NCBI RefSeq assembly: GCF_024970185.1
Contig: NZ_CP103965.1
Coordinates: forward strand, 2,848,001-2,912,000
Reading direction: 5' to 3'
Source: Pseudomonas sp. N3-W
GTDB taxonomy: Bacteria > Pseudomonadota > Gammaproteobacteria > Pseudomonadales > Pseudomonadaceae
DNA: 64,000 nt
Of the stretch, positions 1-8,347 are shown one piece after another. Numbering within the stretch: position 1 is the first letter of the stretch; each line of letters opens with the position of its first letter. Both the position numbers and the translations under genes were made by a program. The notes under the pieces are model-generated. The model did not search any database. It saw nothing but the letters and a program-made list of their open reading frames with translations, and was not told the origin of the DNA.

Positions 1-1
1 G

Positions 2-76
2 GAACGTCGATCAAAGAAAGTCATAAACAAAGTTGAAGGTGTCGTCGCAGCGGTGTTCGGCGATGAGCGCGAATAA
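2..76 (+). CDS. C-terminal end of an unknown upstream gene (partial)
   Basis: An open frame enters from the left edge and ends at TAA 74-76 after 24 codons, with a basic-then-hydrophobic tail (ERRSKKV...VVAAVFGDERE). It lies 51 nt upstream of the next gene on the same strand, so the two may be cotranscribed. Too little is visible to name a family, and a chance open frame cannot be excluded. Confidence 0.35.
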   Translation, partial: ERRSKKVINKVEGVVAAVFGDERE

Positions 77-127
77 ATCAGCGAGTGCTGGATCCGTAGT
101 AACCACAAGTGAAATAGGACCGTTTAC

Positions 128-1450
128 ATGGCAATCAAGCTACAAATGTTGACTGAAGACCCTAAAGAAATTGAATTGATCGAGCGTTACTGGGCAGTCG
201 ATGAGTCAGGGCAATACCTCGAAAAAGTGAGTGCTCTAGGGGGCATTATTGAAATGGCTCAGGGCGTTTCACTTGCCAGCTTCATACGGCAACGTTGCAA
301 TGCATTTGATGAAAATCAGGTCTGTCCTAAGTGCGCAGAACTGATCGAAATCAGAAATCGCTCCGAGGCCAAAAAGGTCCCTCAGCGACCCTCTAAATTT
401 TGTACCGTCTGTCAGGAAGACCAGGACGCGATTGCGCTTGAAGCTGAAAAGGCGAAAGCCGCAGAACTTGAACGGCAACTGACCGAATATGTCCGTAAAC
501 AGTCAACCCGAACGGTGGACTACTCAGAGATACCGGATAATCAGGTGATCCTTCTGTTGGCGTTAGACAGGGCCATTACGCCGAGATTGACCAATGGCGG
601 CTTCACAGTAGGTGACTGCCGTGGATTGGCGCCTCGGTATGTCGCAGACTTTGTGCTGCAATTGCGTGAGGCTGGACTGGTTCTTGATGATCCCAGTAAA
701 GCAAGGCCGGGCACCTACTATTGGGAGGGCGATGAGATCTGGATGTTGAGGGAGCAGGTGGTCTATCGTTTGGCTCCAGATGCCGCGTCAAAGAGTGCGG
801 AAGAGATCATCCGTGGCCTGTTGGATAGGGTGTACACAGATGCTGAGGGGATTTTCAACCTGTGGCTGGATTACTCAGTCGCAGATGTCATGCGCTATCT
901 GGGTGCCCAATGCGAACTCTACAACCATGATTTGTCGGAACAAGAACTGGAGGAAATTAAAAGTACGATGCGCTCAGCATTGGAAATCTACAGCGTTTCA
1001 CAACTTTGGTCGGTGGTCTGGAAGGTCGTCAGAGACGCCGCAAGTTTAGCTAATCGCGAGTACTACAACCGCCCCAAAGCGGCAGCGACCATTCCTGGAA
1101 AGATTCGGCGGAACTTGGAGAAGGTGCAGCGCGAGTCGATTGAACTCAAGGCATGGAGTCGCCCGGAGCAGCATCCCGCAGGTACATTGGGGATGGTGTT
1201 GTGCGAGATTTTGGGCGTTGATGAAAATACATCAGGCCATATGGTCTCTTCCCTTGTTACCTGGTTCATCGGGCAGGCATCTTCACCAACTGCCGAAGCA
1301 GAGCTTGATGAACCGATACGAGAATTGATGACCGTAGCCTTGGCCCACGACATCGGCTCCTCAGTGATGCTGCGGTTCGCGGAGTTGATTCGTGCAGGCC
1401 ACGACGTTGGTTTTGCGATTGAGGAGATTGGTGAGGCGCTTCGGTCGTGA
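128..1450 (+). CDS. Hypothetical protein with a CxxC...CxxC putative zinc site
   Basis: 440 aa, ATG start with AGGA at 116-119. I do not recognise the family. Residues near 66-69 (CPKC) and 92-95 (CTVC) form two CxxC pairs that could bind one zinc ion. A charged, Ala/Glu-rich helix follows (about 96-125), then a mostly helical remainder with no catalytic signature I can name. There is no signal peptide or membrane segment, so it should be cytoplasmic. The DUF2971 gene starts 110 nt downstream on the same strand, so a two- or three-gene operon is plausible. The long unbroken frame and a good ribosome site support a real gene; the function is unknown. Confidence 0.7.
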   Translation: MAIKLQMLTEDPKEIELIERYWAVDESGQYLEKVSALGGIIEMAQGVSLASFIRQRCNAFDENQVCPKCAELIEIRNRSEAKKVPQRPSKFCTVCQEDQDAIALEAEKAKAAELERQLTEYVRKQSTRTVDYSEIPDNQVILLLALDRAITPRLTNGGFTVGDCRGLAPRYVADFVLQLREAGLVLDDPSKARPGTYYWEGDEIWMLREQVVYRLAPDAASKSAEEIIRGLLDRVYTDAEGIFNLWLDYSVADVMRYLGAQCELYNHDLSEQELEEIKSTMRSALEIYSVSQLWSVVWKVVRDAASLANREYYNRPKAAATIPGKIRRNLEKVQRESIELKAWSRPEQHPAGTLGMVLCEILGVDENTSGHMVSSLVTWFIGQASSPTAEAELDEPIRELMTVALAHDIGSSVMLRFAELIRAGHDVGFAIEEIGEALRS

Positions 1451-1560
1451 AGATGGCGGGGCAACTTCAGTGGAAGAAGAGGCGGGGAGCAAGCCTCTGC
1501 CTCCATAAGGCTATGCCGAGCACAAGCTCGCCCATACCTAAGCATAAAAAAGGATGTGAT

Positions 1561-2661
1561 ATGCCTGTTTTCAAATACTACAGACCCAATGTCTATTTCG
1601 AGAAAGCTGTTCGCTACAATGAACTCTACTTTTCAGCCAATCATGAATTAAATGATCCTCATGATTTAAAGGCTAAATATTATTTCGAAGATGGCATCGG
1701 TTTATGGAAAAAGCTACTGTCGCTGCAGGCTCCTTTTGATACGTGGAATATAAATAATTTCATTGGTGGAAGTGATGAAGCGCTATTGGTTGGTTTGAAT
1801 GATCTGTTTAAAGGTATGCAGTTTGACTCCATTGAGGGTTCGATAAAGCAGGTTGTAGAAAATAAAAGTAAAGAGTTGGCGGAGCTTTTTACGTCATCCA
1901 TGAGAAAGCCAATTTCCTTTCCTGTAGGTCAGGAGTTTTTAAAAGACGCCCCCCCGGAGTATGTCGCCCAGCTGTGTAAGCTTTCATTGATCGAGTTACT
2001 GATGAGGGCTGTGAATCATAACTTCTACAGCGTCTCTTTCTCGGGTACCGCATTGAACCCAATGATGTGGGCTCACTATGCCGAGGGATTCAAGGGCTGC
2101 GTGGTTATATATGACGTCTTGAGCGAAGGAGAAATAATACTTCGTCAAAATCTTTTCGCAAAAGAAGAGTCCGAGTATTTTTTTCGCAAGGTTAACTATC
2201 TTAATGAAGAAAAGAGAATTCCTGTTCTTGAGTGTGCTACAGGGGTAAAGGATAAAGTGCAGAAAGCTTTTTTGCAAAAAAATGCTTTTTGGCACTATGA
2301 AAGTGAATTCAGACTTCTTACCGTGGAAAATCTGGATTCTCCGCGATTGGCGATAGCGAATGATAAAGTTATAAATAACAGAGAGAGGGTTTTGCACCAT
2401 GATACCAATGCCATTCTTGGTGTTGTTTTTGGTCCACGATGCGATAGTAACTTCAAGGAGAAAATAGAGCATATTCTGCGTGATAATCGCCTGCATCATG
2501 ATGGGAAGCCATTTTTCACCTTTGAGACTGAGTTGACTTTCGATGGCAGCGTTGTTGTCAATACTGCATATCAGTGCTTGTGTACAAATCGCTCCCAAAT
2601 GAAGCGAGTGTTCAAAGGGGATGAAATGAATAAATTGCTCTTTGATCTTGGGATTCACTGA
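1561..2661 (+). CDS. DUF2971-family protein
   Basis: 366 aa. The chosen ATG follows AAGGATGTG; the frame stays open upstream to 1447, but that stretch has no better ribosome site. The family hallmarks are visible: an N-terminal KYYRPN and the 'LNDPHD' region, MMWAHYAEGFKG at about 175-187 and AFWHYESEFRLL at about 247-258. These are characteristic of DUF2971, whose biochemical role is not established. The gene is markedly richer in A+T than its neighbours and uses AAA, ATA and TTA-type codons freely, which suggests recent horizontal acquisition. No signal peptide or membrane segment is seen. It probably works with the 440-aa protein encoded just upstream, but that rests on position alone. Confidence 0.75.
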   Translation: MPVFKYYRPNVYFEKAVRYNELYFSANHELNDPHDLKAKYYFEDGIGLWKKLLSLQAPFDTWNINNFIGGSDEALLVGLNDLFKGMQFDSIEGSIKQVVENKSKELAELFTSSMRKPISFPVGQEFLKDAPPEYVAQLCKLSLIELLMRAVNHNFYSVSFSGTALNPMMWAHYAEGFKGCVVIYDVLSEGEIILRQNLFAKEESEYFFRKVNYLNEEKRIPVLECATGVKDKVQKAFLQKNAFWHYESEFRLLTVENLDSPRLAIANDKVINNRERVLHHDTNAILGVVFGPRCDSNFKEKIEHILRDNRLHHDGKPFFTFETELTFDGSVVVNTAYQCLCTNRSQMKRVFKGDEMNKLLFDLGIH

Positions 2662-2841
2662 GTATCGGCCATTACCGCCGCTCGCAGTTGGAGCTGTGTG
2701 TTTTGCGGATTCACCGGCAAGAGGCTGGCGCGATGTGCAGCGTGAGCCTGACCTCATCCTTTACCCATTCTTTACCTGCCATTGCGCCTCGTTCGCCAGC
2801 GGGTCGGTTAGGCTGCTAGCCATCTTGATCTGGACGGCTTT

Positions 2842-3984
2842 GTGAATCGAATGAACTTTCAACCTCGGTACTGGCTAGCGGTGGGCGCCTTGGCGGGTGG
2901 CCTGGGATTGATCTCTGGTTGTGCGGGTGATCCGCCAGACCCGCGTATAGAATTCACCGAGCGGGTCAACAAAGAGCTGACCACCGCCTATCAACCGTCC
3001 CATAACGAAACGGCCGGCTGGGGCGCCGTTTGGCAAATCGATCAGCAATCGGTGGATGTTGCGTGGTTGGCGCCGACTAACCACGAGCGCTTGCCGCTGA
3101 TTATTTACTTGCCAGGATTGGGCGAGCCGGCCTCGGGCGGCGCAGAGTGGCGCAAGGCGTGGGCGCAAGCCGGTTATGCGGTGCTGTCTGTTCAGGGACA
3201 CGCCTATGATCAGTCCATTTTTGCGTCGCAGCAGGCGCAGTATGGCGACTTCCGTGGGGTGGCGAGCAGTCATTACACCGCCGCCGCCCTGCGCGACAGG
3301 CTGTCCACATTGCAGAAAGTCCTGGCCGAGGTTCGGGCACGAGCCGCCAAAGGCGACGCGCAGCTGGCGGCCATCGACTGGAACCAGGTGGTGGTGGCCG
3401 GCTTTGATCTTGGGGCACAGACCGCAGAGGCACTGGCCGGGGCGCTGGAGCCCGGCGCTACGTCGGGCGTCGCGATTCAGCCCAAAGCAGTATTGCTGCT
3501 CAGTCCTTATGTGGAAGCCGATGCCGGGCAAGACGTGTTCGCCCGGATATCGGCGCCCGTGCTGTCGATGACCGGTCAGAATGATGAAGATCCGTTCAAC
3601 TGGGTCAGTTCTTATCGCCAGCGAGAAGTGTTGGGCCAGTCGGTGACGGCGGCGGGCAGTGTTCAGTTGGAGCTGAACAAGGCGACACACAAGACCTTGT
3701 CCGGCACCGAGTTGTTCAACCGTCCGGCGAAAAAGGCCGACAAGGGCAGCGCTCCGTCTGGCGATGCTCCCAAAGGTAAAGGGCACAAGCGCGGCGCCAA
3801 ATCCGGTGGCGATTTCCATGGCCCGGTGGCGGGTGAGCCGGCGCCGGATCCCAAGCAAGTTGCTGCGATTCAGGCCGTTGGCGTGGCGTTTCTGGATAGC
3901 CGCATCAAACACAATCCTGCGGCCACTGAATGGTTGCAAAAAGGCGCGCCAGGTTGGCTGGAGGGGGCGGGACGATTGAAGTAG
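2842..3984 (+). CDS. Alpha/beta-hydrolase-fold lipoprotein lacking the nucleophile serine
   Basis: 380 aa from GTG 2842; ATG 2851 is an equally good start. The N-terminus is a lipoprotein signal ending in LISGC, so Cys-27 (Cys-24 from the second start) would be lipidated and the protein membrane-anchored. The body resembles dienelactone-hydrolase or PET-hydrolase-like folds: a YLPGLGEP oxyanion-hole strand, then VVVAGFDLGAQT at the nucleophile elbow, LSPY, and a PVLSMTGQNDEDPF strand that usually carries the acid. The elbow normally reads GxSxG; here it is GFDLG, with Asp at the serine position. A Lys/Ala/Gly-rich insert lies at about 292-325. It may be an inactive binding protein or use Asp as in dehalogenases. 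A strong terminator follows. Confidence 0.75.
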   Translation: MNRMNFQPRYWLAVGALAGGLGLISGCAGDPPDPRIEFTERVNKELTTAYQPSHNETAGWGAVWQIDQQSVDVAWLAPTNHERLPLIIYLPGLGEPASGGAEWRKAWAQAGYAVLSVQGHAYDQSIFASQQAQYGDFRGVASSHYTAAALRDRLSTLQKVLAEVRARAAKGDAQLAAIDWNQVVVAGFDLGAQTAEALAGALEPGATSGVAIQPKAVLLLSPYVEADAGQDVFARISAPVLSMTGQNDEDPFNWVSSYRQREVLGQSVTAAGSVQLELNKATHKTLSGTELFNRPAKKADKGSAPSGDAPKGKGHKRGAKSGGDFHGPVAGEPAPDPKQVAAIQAVGVAFLDSRIKHNPAATEWLQKGAPGWLEGAGRLK

Positions 3985-4043
3985 TCAAACTGCTGTTGCC
4001 GAGCAATGGGCGGCCCCCATGTCCGGTTTTATCAGATCACTAG

Positions 4044-4073
4044 AAAAACGCCACTCAATCGAGTGGCGTTTTT
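4044..4073 (+). terminator. Rho-independent terminator after the hydrolase-like gene
   Basis: A perfect 13-bp stem (4044-4056 with 4061-4073) and a 4-nt loop end in a T tract. It lies 60 nt after the stop at 3984. The stem has A and T runs on both sides, so it could also stop transcription arriving from the T3SS operon on the minus strand. Confidence 0.85.
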
Positions 4074-4149
4074 GTTTGTCCGTGATTTGTGTTGTTGCCT
4101 CGGGGAAAGGTGTTTCGGTTTCTTTACCCGGGCCTGTGACGTGTCATTT

Positions 4150-4424
4150 TCAGATAGTGCGGGCGAACAACCCAGCGGGCAGGGCATTGCGCTTGGCTGG
4201 CGGGTAAATACCCTCTTCCCATTGCTTGCGCAACGGAGCGGTAATGGACACAAACTGCTCCGCAGGTCCATTCAAGTCCGACGATCTGGGTGGGAGTGTT
4301 TCCCCGAAGGTGCAGGAGGGGACTGTCGTGTCGGGTAGCCAATGCCGTAACAAACTTCCCGCCACAACTCGTGAGTGCGACTGGCAGCGTGCAAGTTGGG
4401 TAGCGAATGACTCGAAGTCAGCAT
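4150..4424 (-). pseudogene. Possible frameshifted small gene at the 3' end of the T3SS operon
   Basis: The 4074-4487 stretch has no intact gene. On the minus strand an ATG at 4424 is preceded by a well-spaced AAGGAAAG. It opens a frame (MLTSSHSLPN...LWREVCYGIGYPTRQS) that looks coding but stops after 51 codons. A second minus frame then reads on to 4150 (..NGPAEQFVSITAPLRKQWEEG..). Together they would give about 90 residues with a single frameshift. It starts 63 nt after the lytic transglycosylase stop and could once have been the last gene of that operon. The family is not recognised and chance is possible. Confidence 0.25.
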
Positions 4425-4487
4425 GGGGGTCTTTCCTTTTGCTTGGATGGTTGTTTTAAGCGATCGGCAGCCATGTCATGGCTGCGT

Positions 4488-5219
4488 TTATCCATCGTTG
4501 TGTCCCGGCGAAGTCAACAGCAGCGTGCCCACTGCTTGAAGAAAAAATGCGGCACTGTGTTGGGCAGTCGATGGCTTTTGCGTTGCACGAGCCACGGATT
4601 GGCCTGCCCGATCAGCGCCAGAAAACGTCATGGGGGTTTCCCGGTAACGGGCCATGACGCGAGCGACATACGTTTGGGTTTCGGGGTACGGCGGTATTTG
4701 TCGACCGTACTTTTTTACCGCACCTTCACCGGCGTTGTAGGCGGCGATGGACAGTTCCAGGTTGTGGTCGAAGTGATCCAGCAGCCATTGCAGATAAGCC
4801 GCGCCGGCACGCAGGTTGTCGGGTGCGTTGCTCAGGTCGGTGTAGCCAAAGCGCGCGCCGGTGAGGGGCATGACCTGCATCAAGCCGACTGCACCTTTAT
4901 TCGAAATGGCGCCCTGTTGATACCGCGACTCCACGTGGATGATGGCGTGCAGCAAGCGTGGGTCGAGGTTGTGCTCCCTGGCCACGCTGTCGATCAGTGG
5001 ACCATAGGGCGTCATGGTTCGCGGCGGTGCCAATGAGGCCGGTGGAGGCGAGGGGAGCGGCGTCAGAGTGGACGGCGCCGCAGAACGCTCTGATTCAACG
5101 TCGCCTCGGGTCCAGGTCAGGGGCGCGTAAATCCCGGCGTCTTGTGCCAGGGCCACAGCGCCCGGACCCAAGGCCAGAAACAGGCCCATGCTGGCCATGA
5201 ATGTTTGCCGCCGGATCAT
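4488..5219 (-). CDS. T3SS-associated lytic transglycosylase (IpgF/SLT family)
   Basis: 243 aa with a signal peptide (MIRRQTF then a hydrophobic stretch ending near ALA-QDAG, cleavage about residue 26). It should act in the periplasm, cutting peptidoglycan between MurNAc and GlcNAc so the secretion apparatus can pass. The SLT signature is clear: catalytic Glu in HAIIHVESRY at about 98, then NKGAVGLMQVMP and the AAYNAGEGAVKKYG helix, followed by PYPETQTYVARV. A Pro-rich linker (about 45-70) separates signal and domain. The start overlaps the sctU stop by 4 nt (ATGA), so the two are translationally coupled. This makes a role in T3SS assembly more likely than general wall turnover. The C-terminus (about 205-243) is Ser/Ala-rich and unassigned. 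Confidence 0.9.
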   Translation of the reverse strand: MIRRQTFMASMGLFLALGPGAVALAQDAGIYAPLTWTRGDVESERSAAPSTLTPLPSPPPASLAPPRTMTPYGPLIDSVAREHNLDPRLLHAIIHVESRYQQGAISNKGAVGLMQVMPLTGARFGYTDLSNAPDNLRAGAAYLQWLLDHFDHNLELSIAAYNAGEGAVKKYGRQIPPYPETQTYVARVMARYRETPMTFSGADRAGQSVARATQKPSTAQHSAAFFLQAVGTLLLTSPGHNDG

Positions 5220-6268
5220 GGCGCTTCCTGCTCGTAGTCCAGCTTCATGGCGATCCGCAGGATATGCGCCACCGGCTCGAACAGCTCGGCGGGAATGTAG
5301 CGGCCCACCTCACACTGGGCCGCCAGGGCGCGGGCGGTGGCGATGTTCTCGACCACCGGGATCCCGGCCTTTTCGGCAAGGGCGACGATGTTCAACGCCA
5401 CATGGTCATGACCGATCTCGATCACCCGTGGCAAGGGTGTTTCCCCCGGTTTGAAGTACAGGCAGACCGCGATATGCGTGGGGTTGCGCACCACCGCGGT
5501 GGATTTGGCGACATTTGCCGCCAGGCTGCCGCTTTGCACTTCGCGGTGCACTTCCTTGCGTTTTTGTTTCATGTGCGGATCGCCTTCGGCGTTCTTGTAT
5601 TCCTGCTTGATATCCTCCAGCGACATCATCAATTGCTGGTTGGTGTTGTAGCGCTGAAAGGCGAAATCGGCGATGCCGACCATCACGTAGAAACCGATCA
5701 GCACCGCCCACATCCAGTACAGCAACTGCGTGCTGACCTCCAGGCCGCAGGCCACGCTGCACAGGGGCAGGAACTGGATGGAGGGGGCGTACTGGCGGAT
5801 CAGATAGAAAAATATCAGCGACAACACCCCGACCTTGGCAATGGATTTGCCGAATTCGAACAGGCTGTGCATGGAAAACATCTGCTTGGCGTTGGCCAGT
5901 GGGTTGAGTTTTTCCAGAGAAGGCTTGATCGCTTCGGGCGCGAGCAAGGGGCCGGTCTGGGCGACGATGGCGACCAGCGTCGTGATGATCAGCATCGCGG
6001 CGATGCCGCCGGCCACCCGCACAACGATTGCCCCGAACAGCTCGCCCAACTGTTTGAGCGCCGAGGCCAGGTCCAGGTTGATGGCATTGATCGTGGTGTC
6101 GAGCAGGGCGGTGAAACTGTCGAGCAGGTAGCCGCCTTCGAACATGAAATAGCTGAGCATCACCGCCAGTTGCACGCCGCTGGTGACCTCTGTGCTTTTC
6201 GCGACCTGGCCTTTGGCGCGTGCTTCGCGAATTTTTTTTGCCGTGGGTTGCTCGGTTTTTTCGCTCAT
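5216..6268 (-). CDS. sctU: SctU, T3SS export switch protein (SsaU/YscU family)
   Basis: 350 aa, the usual length for SsaU. The start is the ATG of MSEKTEQPT, which overlaps the sctT stop (ATGA). It begins with the conserved SEKTEQPTxKKxxxAR motif, has four hydrophobic helices, then a cytoplasmic domain with the self-cleavage motif NPTH (in VVRNPTHIAVCLYF). Cleavage between Asn and Pro switches the apparatus from needle or rod subunits to later substrates. Frames opening upstream (to 6499) lie inside sctT and are not used. Confidence 0.97.
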   Translation of the reverse strand: MSEKTEQPTAKKIREARAKGQVAKSTEVTSGVQLAVMLSYFMFEGGYLLDSFTALLDTTINAINLDLASALKQLGELFGAIVVRVAGGIAAMLIITTLVAIVAQTGPLLAPEAIKPSLEKLNPLANAKQMFSMHSLFEFGKSIAKVGVLSLIFFYLIRQYAPSIQFLPLCSVACGLEVSTQLLYWMWAVLIGFYVMVGIADFAFQRYNTNQQLMMSLEDIKQEYKNAEGDPHMKQKRKEVHREVQSGSLAANVAKSTAVVRNPTHIAVCLYFKPGETPLPRVIEIGHDHVALNIVALAEKAGIPVVENIATARALAAQCEVGRYIPAELFEPVAHILRIAMKLDYEQEAP

Positions 6269-7053
6269 CGCAGGTGGTCCATTAACGTGAGTACGTGCTG
6301 CACCCAGCGGGTGCTCTGTTCCAGAGGGGCCTTGAACGCAAAGCCGAGGCTCATGACCAGCATCAGCAGGGCGAAGGCGCTTTTGATCGGCATCGACAGA
6401 AAAAATACGTTCAGTTGCTGGGCCGAGCGGTTGACCAACCCAAGGGCCATGTCGACCAGCAGAATCGCGACAATCGCCGGCATCGAGAAACGCAGGCATA
6501 ACTCATAAGCCAGTTGCCATTGCCGGGACAGGAACGCCAGAAAGCCGGGGCCGAAATGAAACACCTCACCGGGCGGCAGAACGCTGTAGGAGTGATAGAT
6601 CCCCGCGATCAACTGGTTGAGGCCGCCCGTCACCAGAAACAACACCCCGAATATCTGGGTAAAGAGAATGCCGAACAGCGACGATTGCTGGCCCAGCAGG
6701 GGGTTGAGTACGCTGGCCATGGAGGCGCCGCGCAAGGTGTCGATCAGGAACCCGGCCATGTCCATGGCCCAGAACGGAATGGCCGCGCAAAACCCCATCA
6801 TCAGGCCGATGCTCAGTTCACCGCAGATCAGCATCAGGTAGCGTCCTGCCGTGGCGTTCTGGCGCAGGGCCTCCAGAGTGGGCCAGGTGTCATGCAGCGG
6901 GATCAGCGGCAAGGCAATCATCAGCACCAGGGCGTTGCGCACCAGCGTGCCACCCAGCACGGCATGGTTGAACAGCGGCACCATCAACATCACGCCCAGG
7001 GGGCGCAGCATGCAGAAGCCGACAATGGGTAGCCACTGGGTCAGGGCTTCCAC
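6265..7053 (-). CDS. sctT: SctT, T3SS export gate protein (SsaT family)
   Basis: 262 aa from a proposed GTG at 7053, two nucleotides past the sctS stop; SsaT is about 259 aa. The sequence is almost wholly hydrophobic, with about six membrane segments and the family motifs GFCMLRPLG near the N-terminus, SIGLMMGFCAAIPFWAMDMAGFLID and MASVLNP. It forms the export gate with SctR and SctS. No ATG is available near this position; the longer open frame overlaps sctS and is less likely. Confidence 0.95.
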   Translation of the reverse strand: MEALTQWLPIVGFCMLRPLGVMLMVPLFNHAVLGGTLVRNALVLMIALPLIPLHDTWPTLEALRQNATAGRYLMLICGELSIGLMMGFCAAIPFWAMDMAGFLIDTLRGASMASVLNPLLGQQSSLFGILFTQIFGVLFLVTGGLNQLIAGIYHSYSVLPPGEVFHFGPGFLAFLSRQWQLAYELCLRFSMPAIVAILLVDMALGLVNRSAQQLNVFFLSMPIKSAFALLMLVMSLGFAFKAPLEQSTRWVQHVLTLMDHLR

Positions 7054-7055
7054 GT

Positions 7056-7325
7056 TCAGGCCCTCATCTGGTTGATCAACTCGAACGACCGGTTGGCATA
7101 GGCGAGCAGGATGTCGCCCATCCAGTTGAAGGTCATCGCCAGCGTGATAGCGACAGCCACCAGCTTGATCAGGAACTGAATCGTCTGGTCCTGCACCTGG
7201 GTCAGGGCCTGCACCAGGCTGACCAGCACCCCGACCACGGAAGCGACCACCACCACCGGTAATGACAACAACAGCACCAGCCACATCATCTGCGTGGCCA
7301 GTTGGGTGATCAGGGCTTCACTCAT
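7056..7325 (-). CDS. sctS: SctS, T3SS export gate protein (SsaS/FliQ family)
   Basis: 89 aa with two membrane segments, matching the family length of about 88. It begins MSEALITQLATQMMWLVLLLSLP and carries the second-helix QVQDQTIQFLIKL motif typical of SctS/FliQ. It packs around the SctR-SctT pore of the export gate. It starts 10 nt after sctR and abuts sctT. Confidence 0.97.
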   Translation of the reverse strand: MSEALITQLATQMMWLVLLLSLPVVVVASVVGVLVSLVQALTQVQDQTIQFLIKLVAVAITLAMTFNWMGDILLAYANRSFELINQMRA

Positions 7326-7335
7326 TTGCCATTCC

Positions 7336-7986
7336 TCAGTTAAACGACAGCATCAGTTGGCCCAGCAGCTTTTCCCAGCCGTTCATCAGTACGAACACCA
7401 GCAGCTTGAGGGGCATCGAGATGGTCATCGGCGAGACCATCATCATGCCCATGGCGAGCAGGACATTGGAGACGATCAGGTCGATGGCGATAAAGGGCAG
7501 GTACAGCAGCAGGCCGATCTTGAACGCTTCGATCAGCTGGCTGACGGTGAAGGCGGGCATCAGTACCAGCAAGGAGTTGTCGGGGAGTCGGTCGTGGTAT
7601 TTCTGCGGCCAGATGTCACGGCCGATGCTGGAGAAAAAGTGCGCCTGATCCGGTGCGGTATTGCGTTCGAGAAACACCCGGTACGGGGCGAGTATCCCGT
7701 TATCGATCTGCCTGATGAAGTCATCGGACTCGCTCTGGATGGGGTTGGCCGCCAGGTTGTCCTGAATCTCCAGGCCGATGGGCGCCATGATGAACATCGT
7801 CAGGATCAACGCCAGGCCGTACAGCGCAATGTTCGGTGGAATCTGCTGGATGCCCAGGGCGTTGCGCAGCAGCGAGAACACCACCGCCAGTTTCAGGAAC
7901 GACGTTCCCAGGATCAGCAACAACGGCAGTATCGAGACGGCGGACAGCAGAAGGATCAGGTGCAGTGGCTGGTCCAGCAAGTTCAT
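7336..7986 (-). CDS. sctR: SctR, T3SS export gate protein (SsaR/FliP family)
   Basis: 216 aa (SsaR 215). It has an N-terminal hydrophobic helix, the family hallmark ILGTSFLKLAVVFSLLRNALGIQQIPPN at about 26-53, and C-terminal helices ending FVLMNGWEKLLGQLMLSF. It forms the pentameric core of the export gate. An 85-nt gap separates it from sctQ upstream, the only sizeable gap in this operon; no hairpin stands out there. Confidence 0.97.
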   Translation of the reverse strand: MNLLDQPLHLILLLSAVSILPLLLILGTSFLKLAVVFSLLRNALGIQQIPPNIALYGLALILTMFIMAPIGLEIQDNLAANPIQSESDDFIRQIDNGILAPYRVFLERNTAPDQAHFFSSIGRDIWPQKYHDRLPDNSLLVLMPAFTVSQLIEAFKIGLLLYLPFIAIDLIVSNVLLAMGMMMVSPMTISMPLKLLVFVLMNGWEKLLGQLMLSFN

Positions 7987-8071
7987 CGATTCGCTCCGGG
8001 GGCTGTTTTTCCATTATCGGGCGCGGCCTGCACAGCGCCCATCCGGCGCACACCTGAGATTTTCTGCGAGG

Positions 8072-8347
8072 TCAGCAAAGACGATCGATGCGCACGGCCA
8101 GCCGTCCATCGATCTCCAGCAGCAGGCCATGGGCAAGGGGTTTGCCGGCGACCTTGAGCGTGACGCAGTCGTCGATGCGGGCCGGCCCCTGCAGTACATC
8201 GCCCACCTGCAAATGGGCCAGTTGATGCAGGGGTACGTCGAGCGAGCCCAACTGAGCGACAACCGTTACCAGCAAGTCGCTGCCCAGTGGCGAGTCGGCG
8301 GCAGCGGGCCCCGGGGCGATGTCCAGCCAGTCGTTGAAGTCGTCCAT
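8072..8347 (-). CDS. Probable internally initiated short SctQ (SctQ-C)
   Basis: An in-frame ATG at 8347 (MDDFNDWLDI...) is preceded by GGAGACC at good spacing. It would give a 91-aa product covering exactly the C-terminal SpoA domain. SsaQ, Spa33 and YscQ are known to make such short forms from internal starts, and the short form binds the full-length protein. Translation from this site is inferred. Confidence 0.55.
   Translation of the reverse strand: MDDFNDWLDIAPGPAAADSPLGSDLLVTVVAQLGSLDVPLHQLAHLQVGDVLQGPARIDDCVTLKVAGKPLAHGLLLEIDGRLAVRIDRLC

Noticed and set aside
2642..2845. 67-codon plus-strand frame between the DUF2971 gene and the hydrolase-like gene.
   Set aside because: It overlaps the end of DUF2971 and has no ribosome site or resemblance; the 2662-2841 gap appears non-coding.
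4006..4338. 110-codon plus-strand frame after the hydrolase-like gene.
   Set aside because: It begins before and runs through the strong terminator at 4044-4073 and has no ribosome site or recognisable composition.
5201..6508. 435-codon plus-strand open frame opposite sctU and sctT, and similar long antisense frames (7294-8157, 12286-13143, 2875-3939, 36710-37774, 44320-45897).
   Set aside because: All lie opposite clearly identified genes in GC-rich DNA, where antisense frames stay open by codon bias. Their translations are rich in His, Gln, Arg and Asp with no family features.
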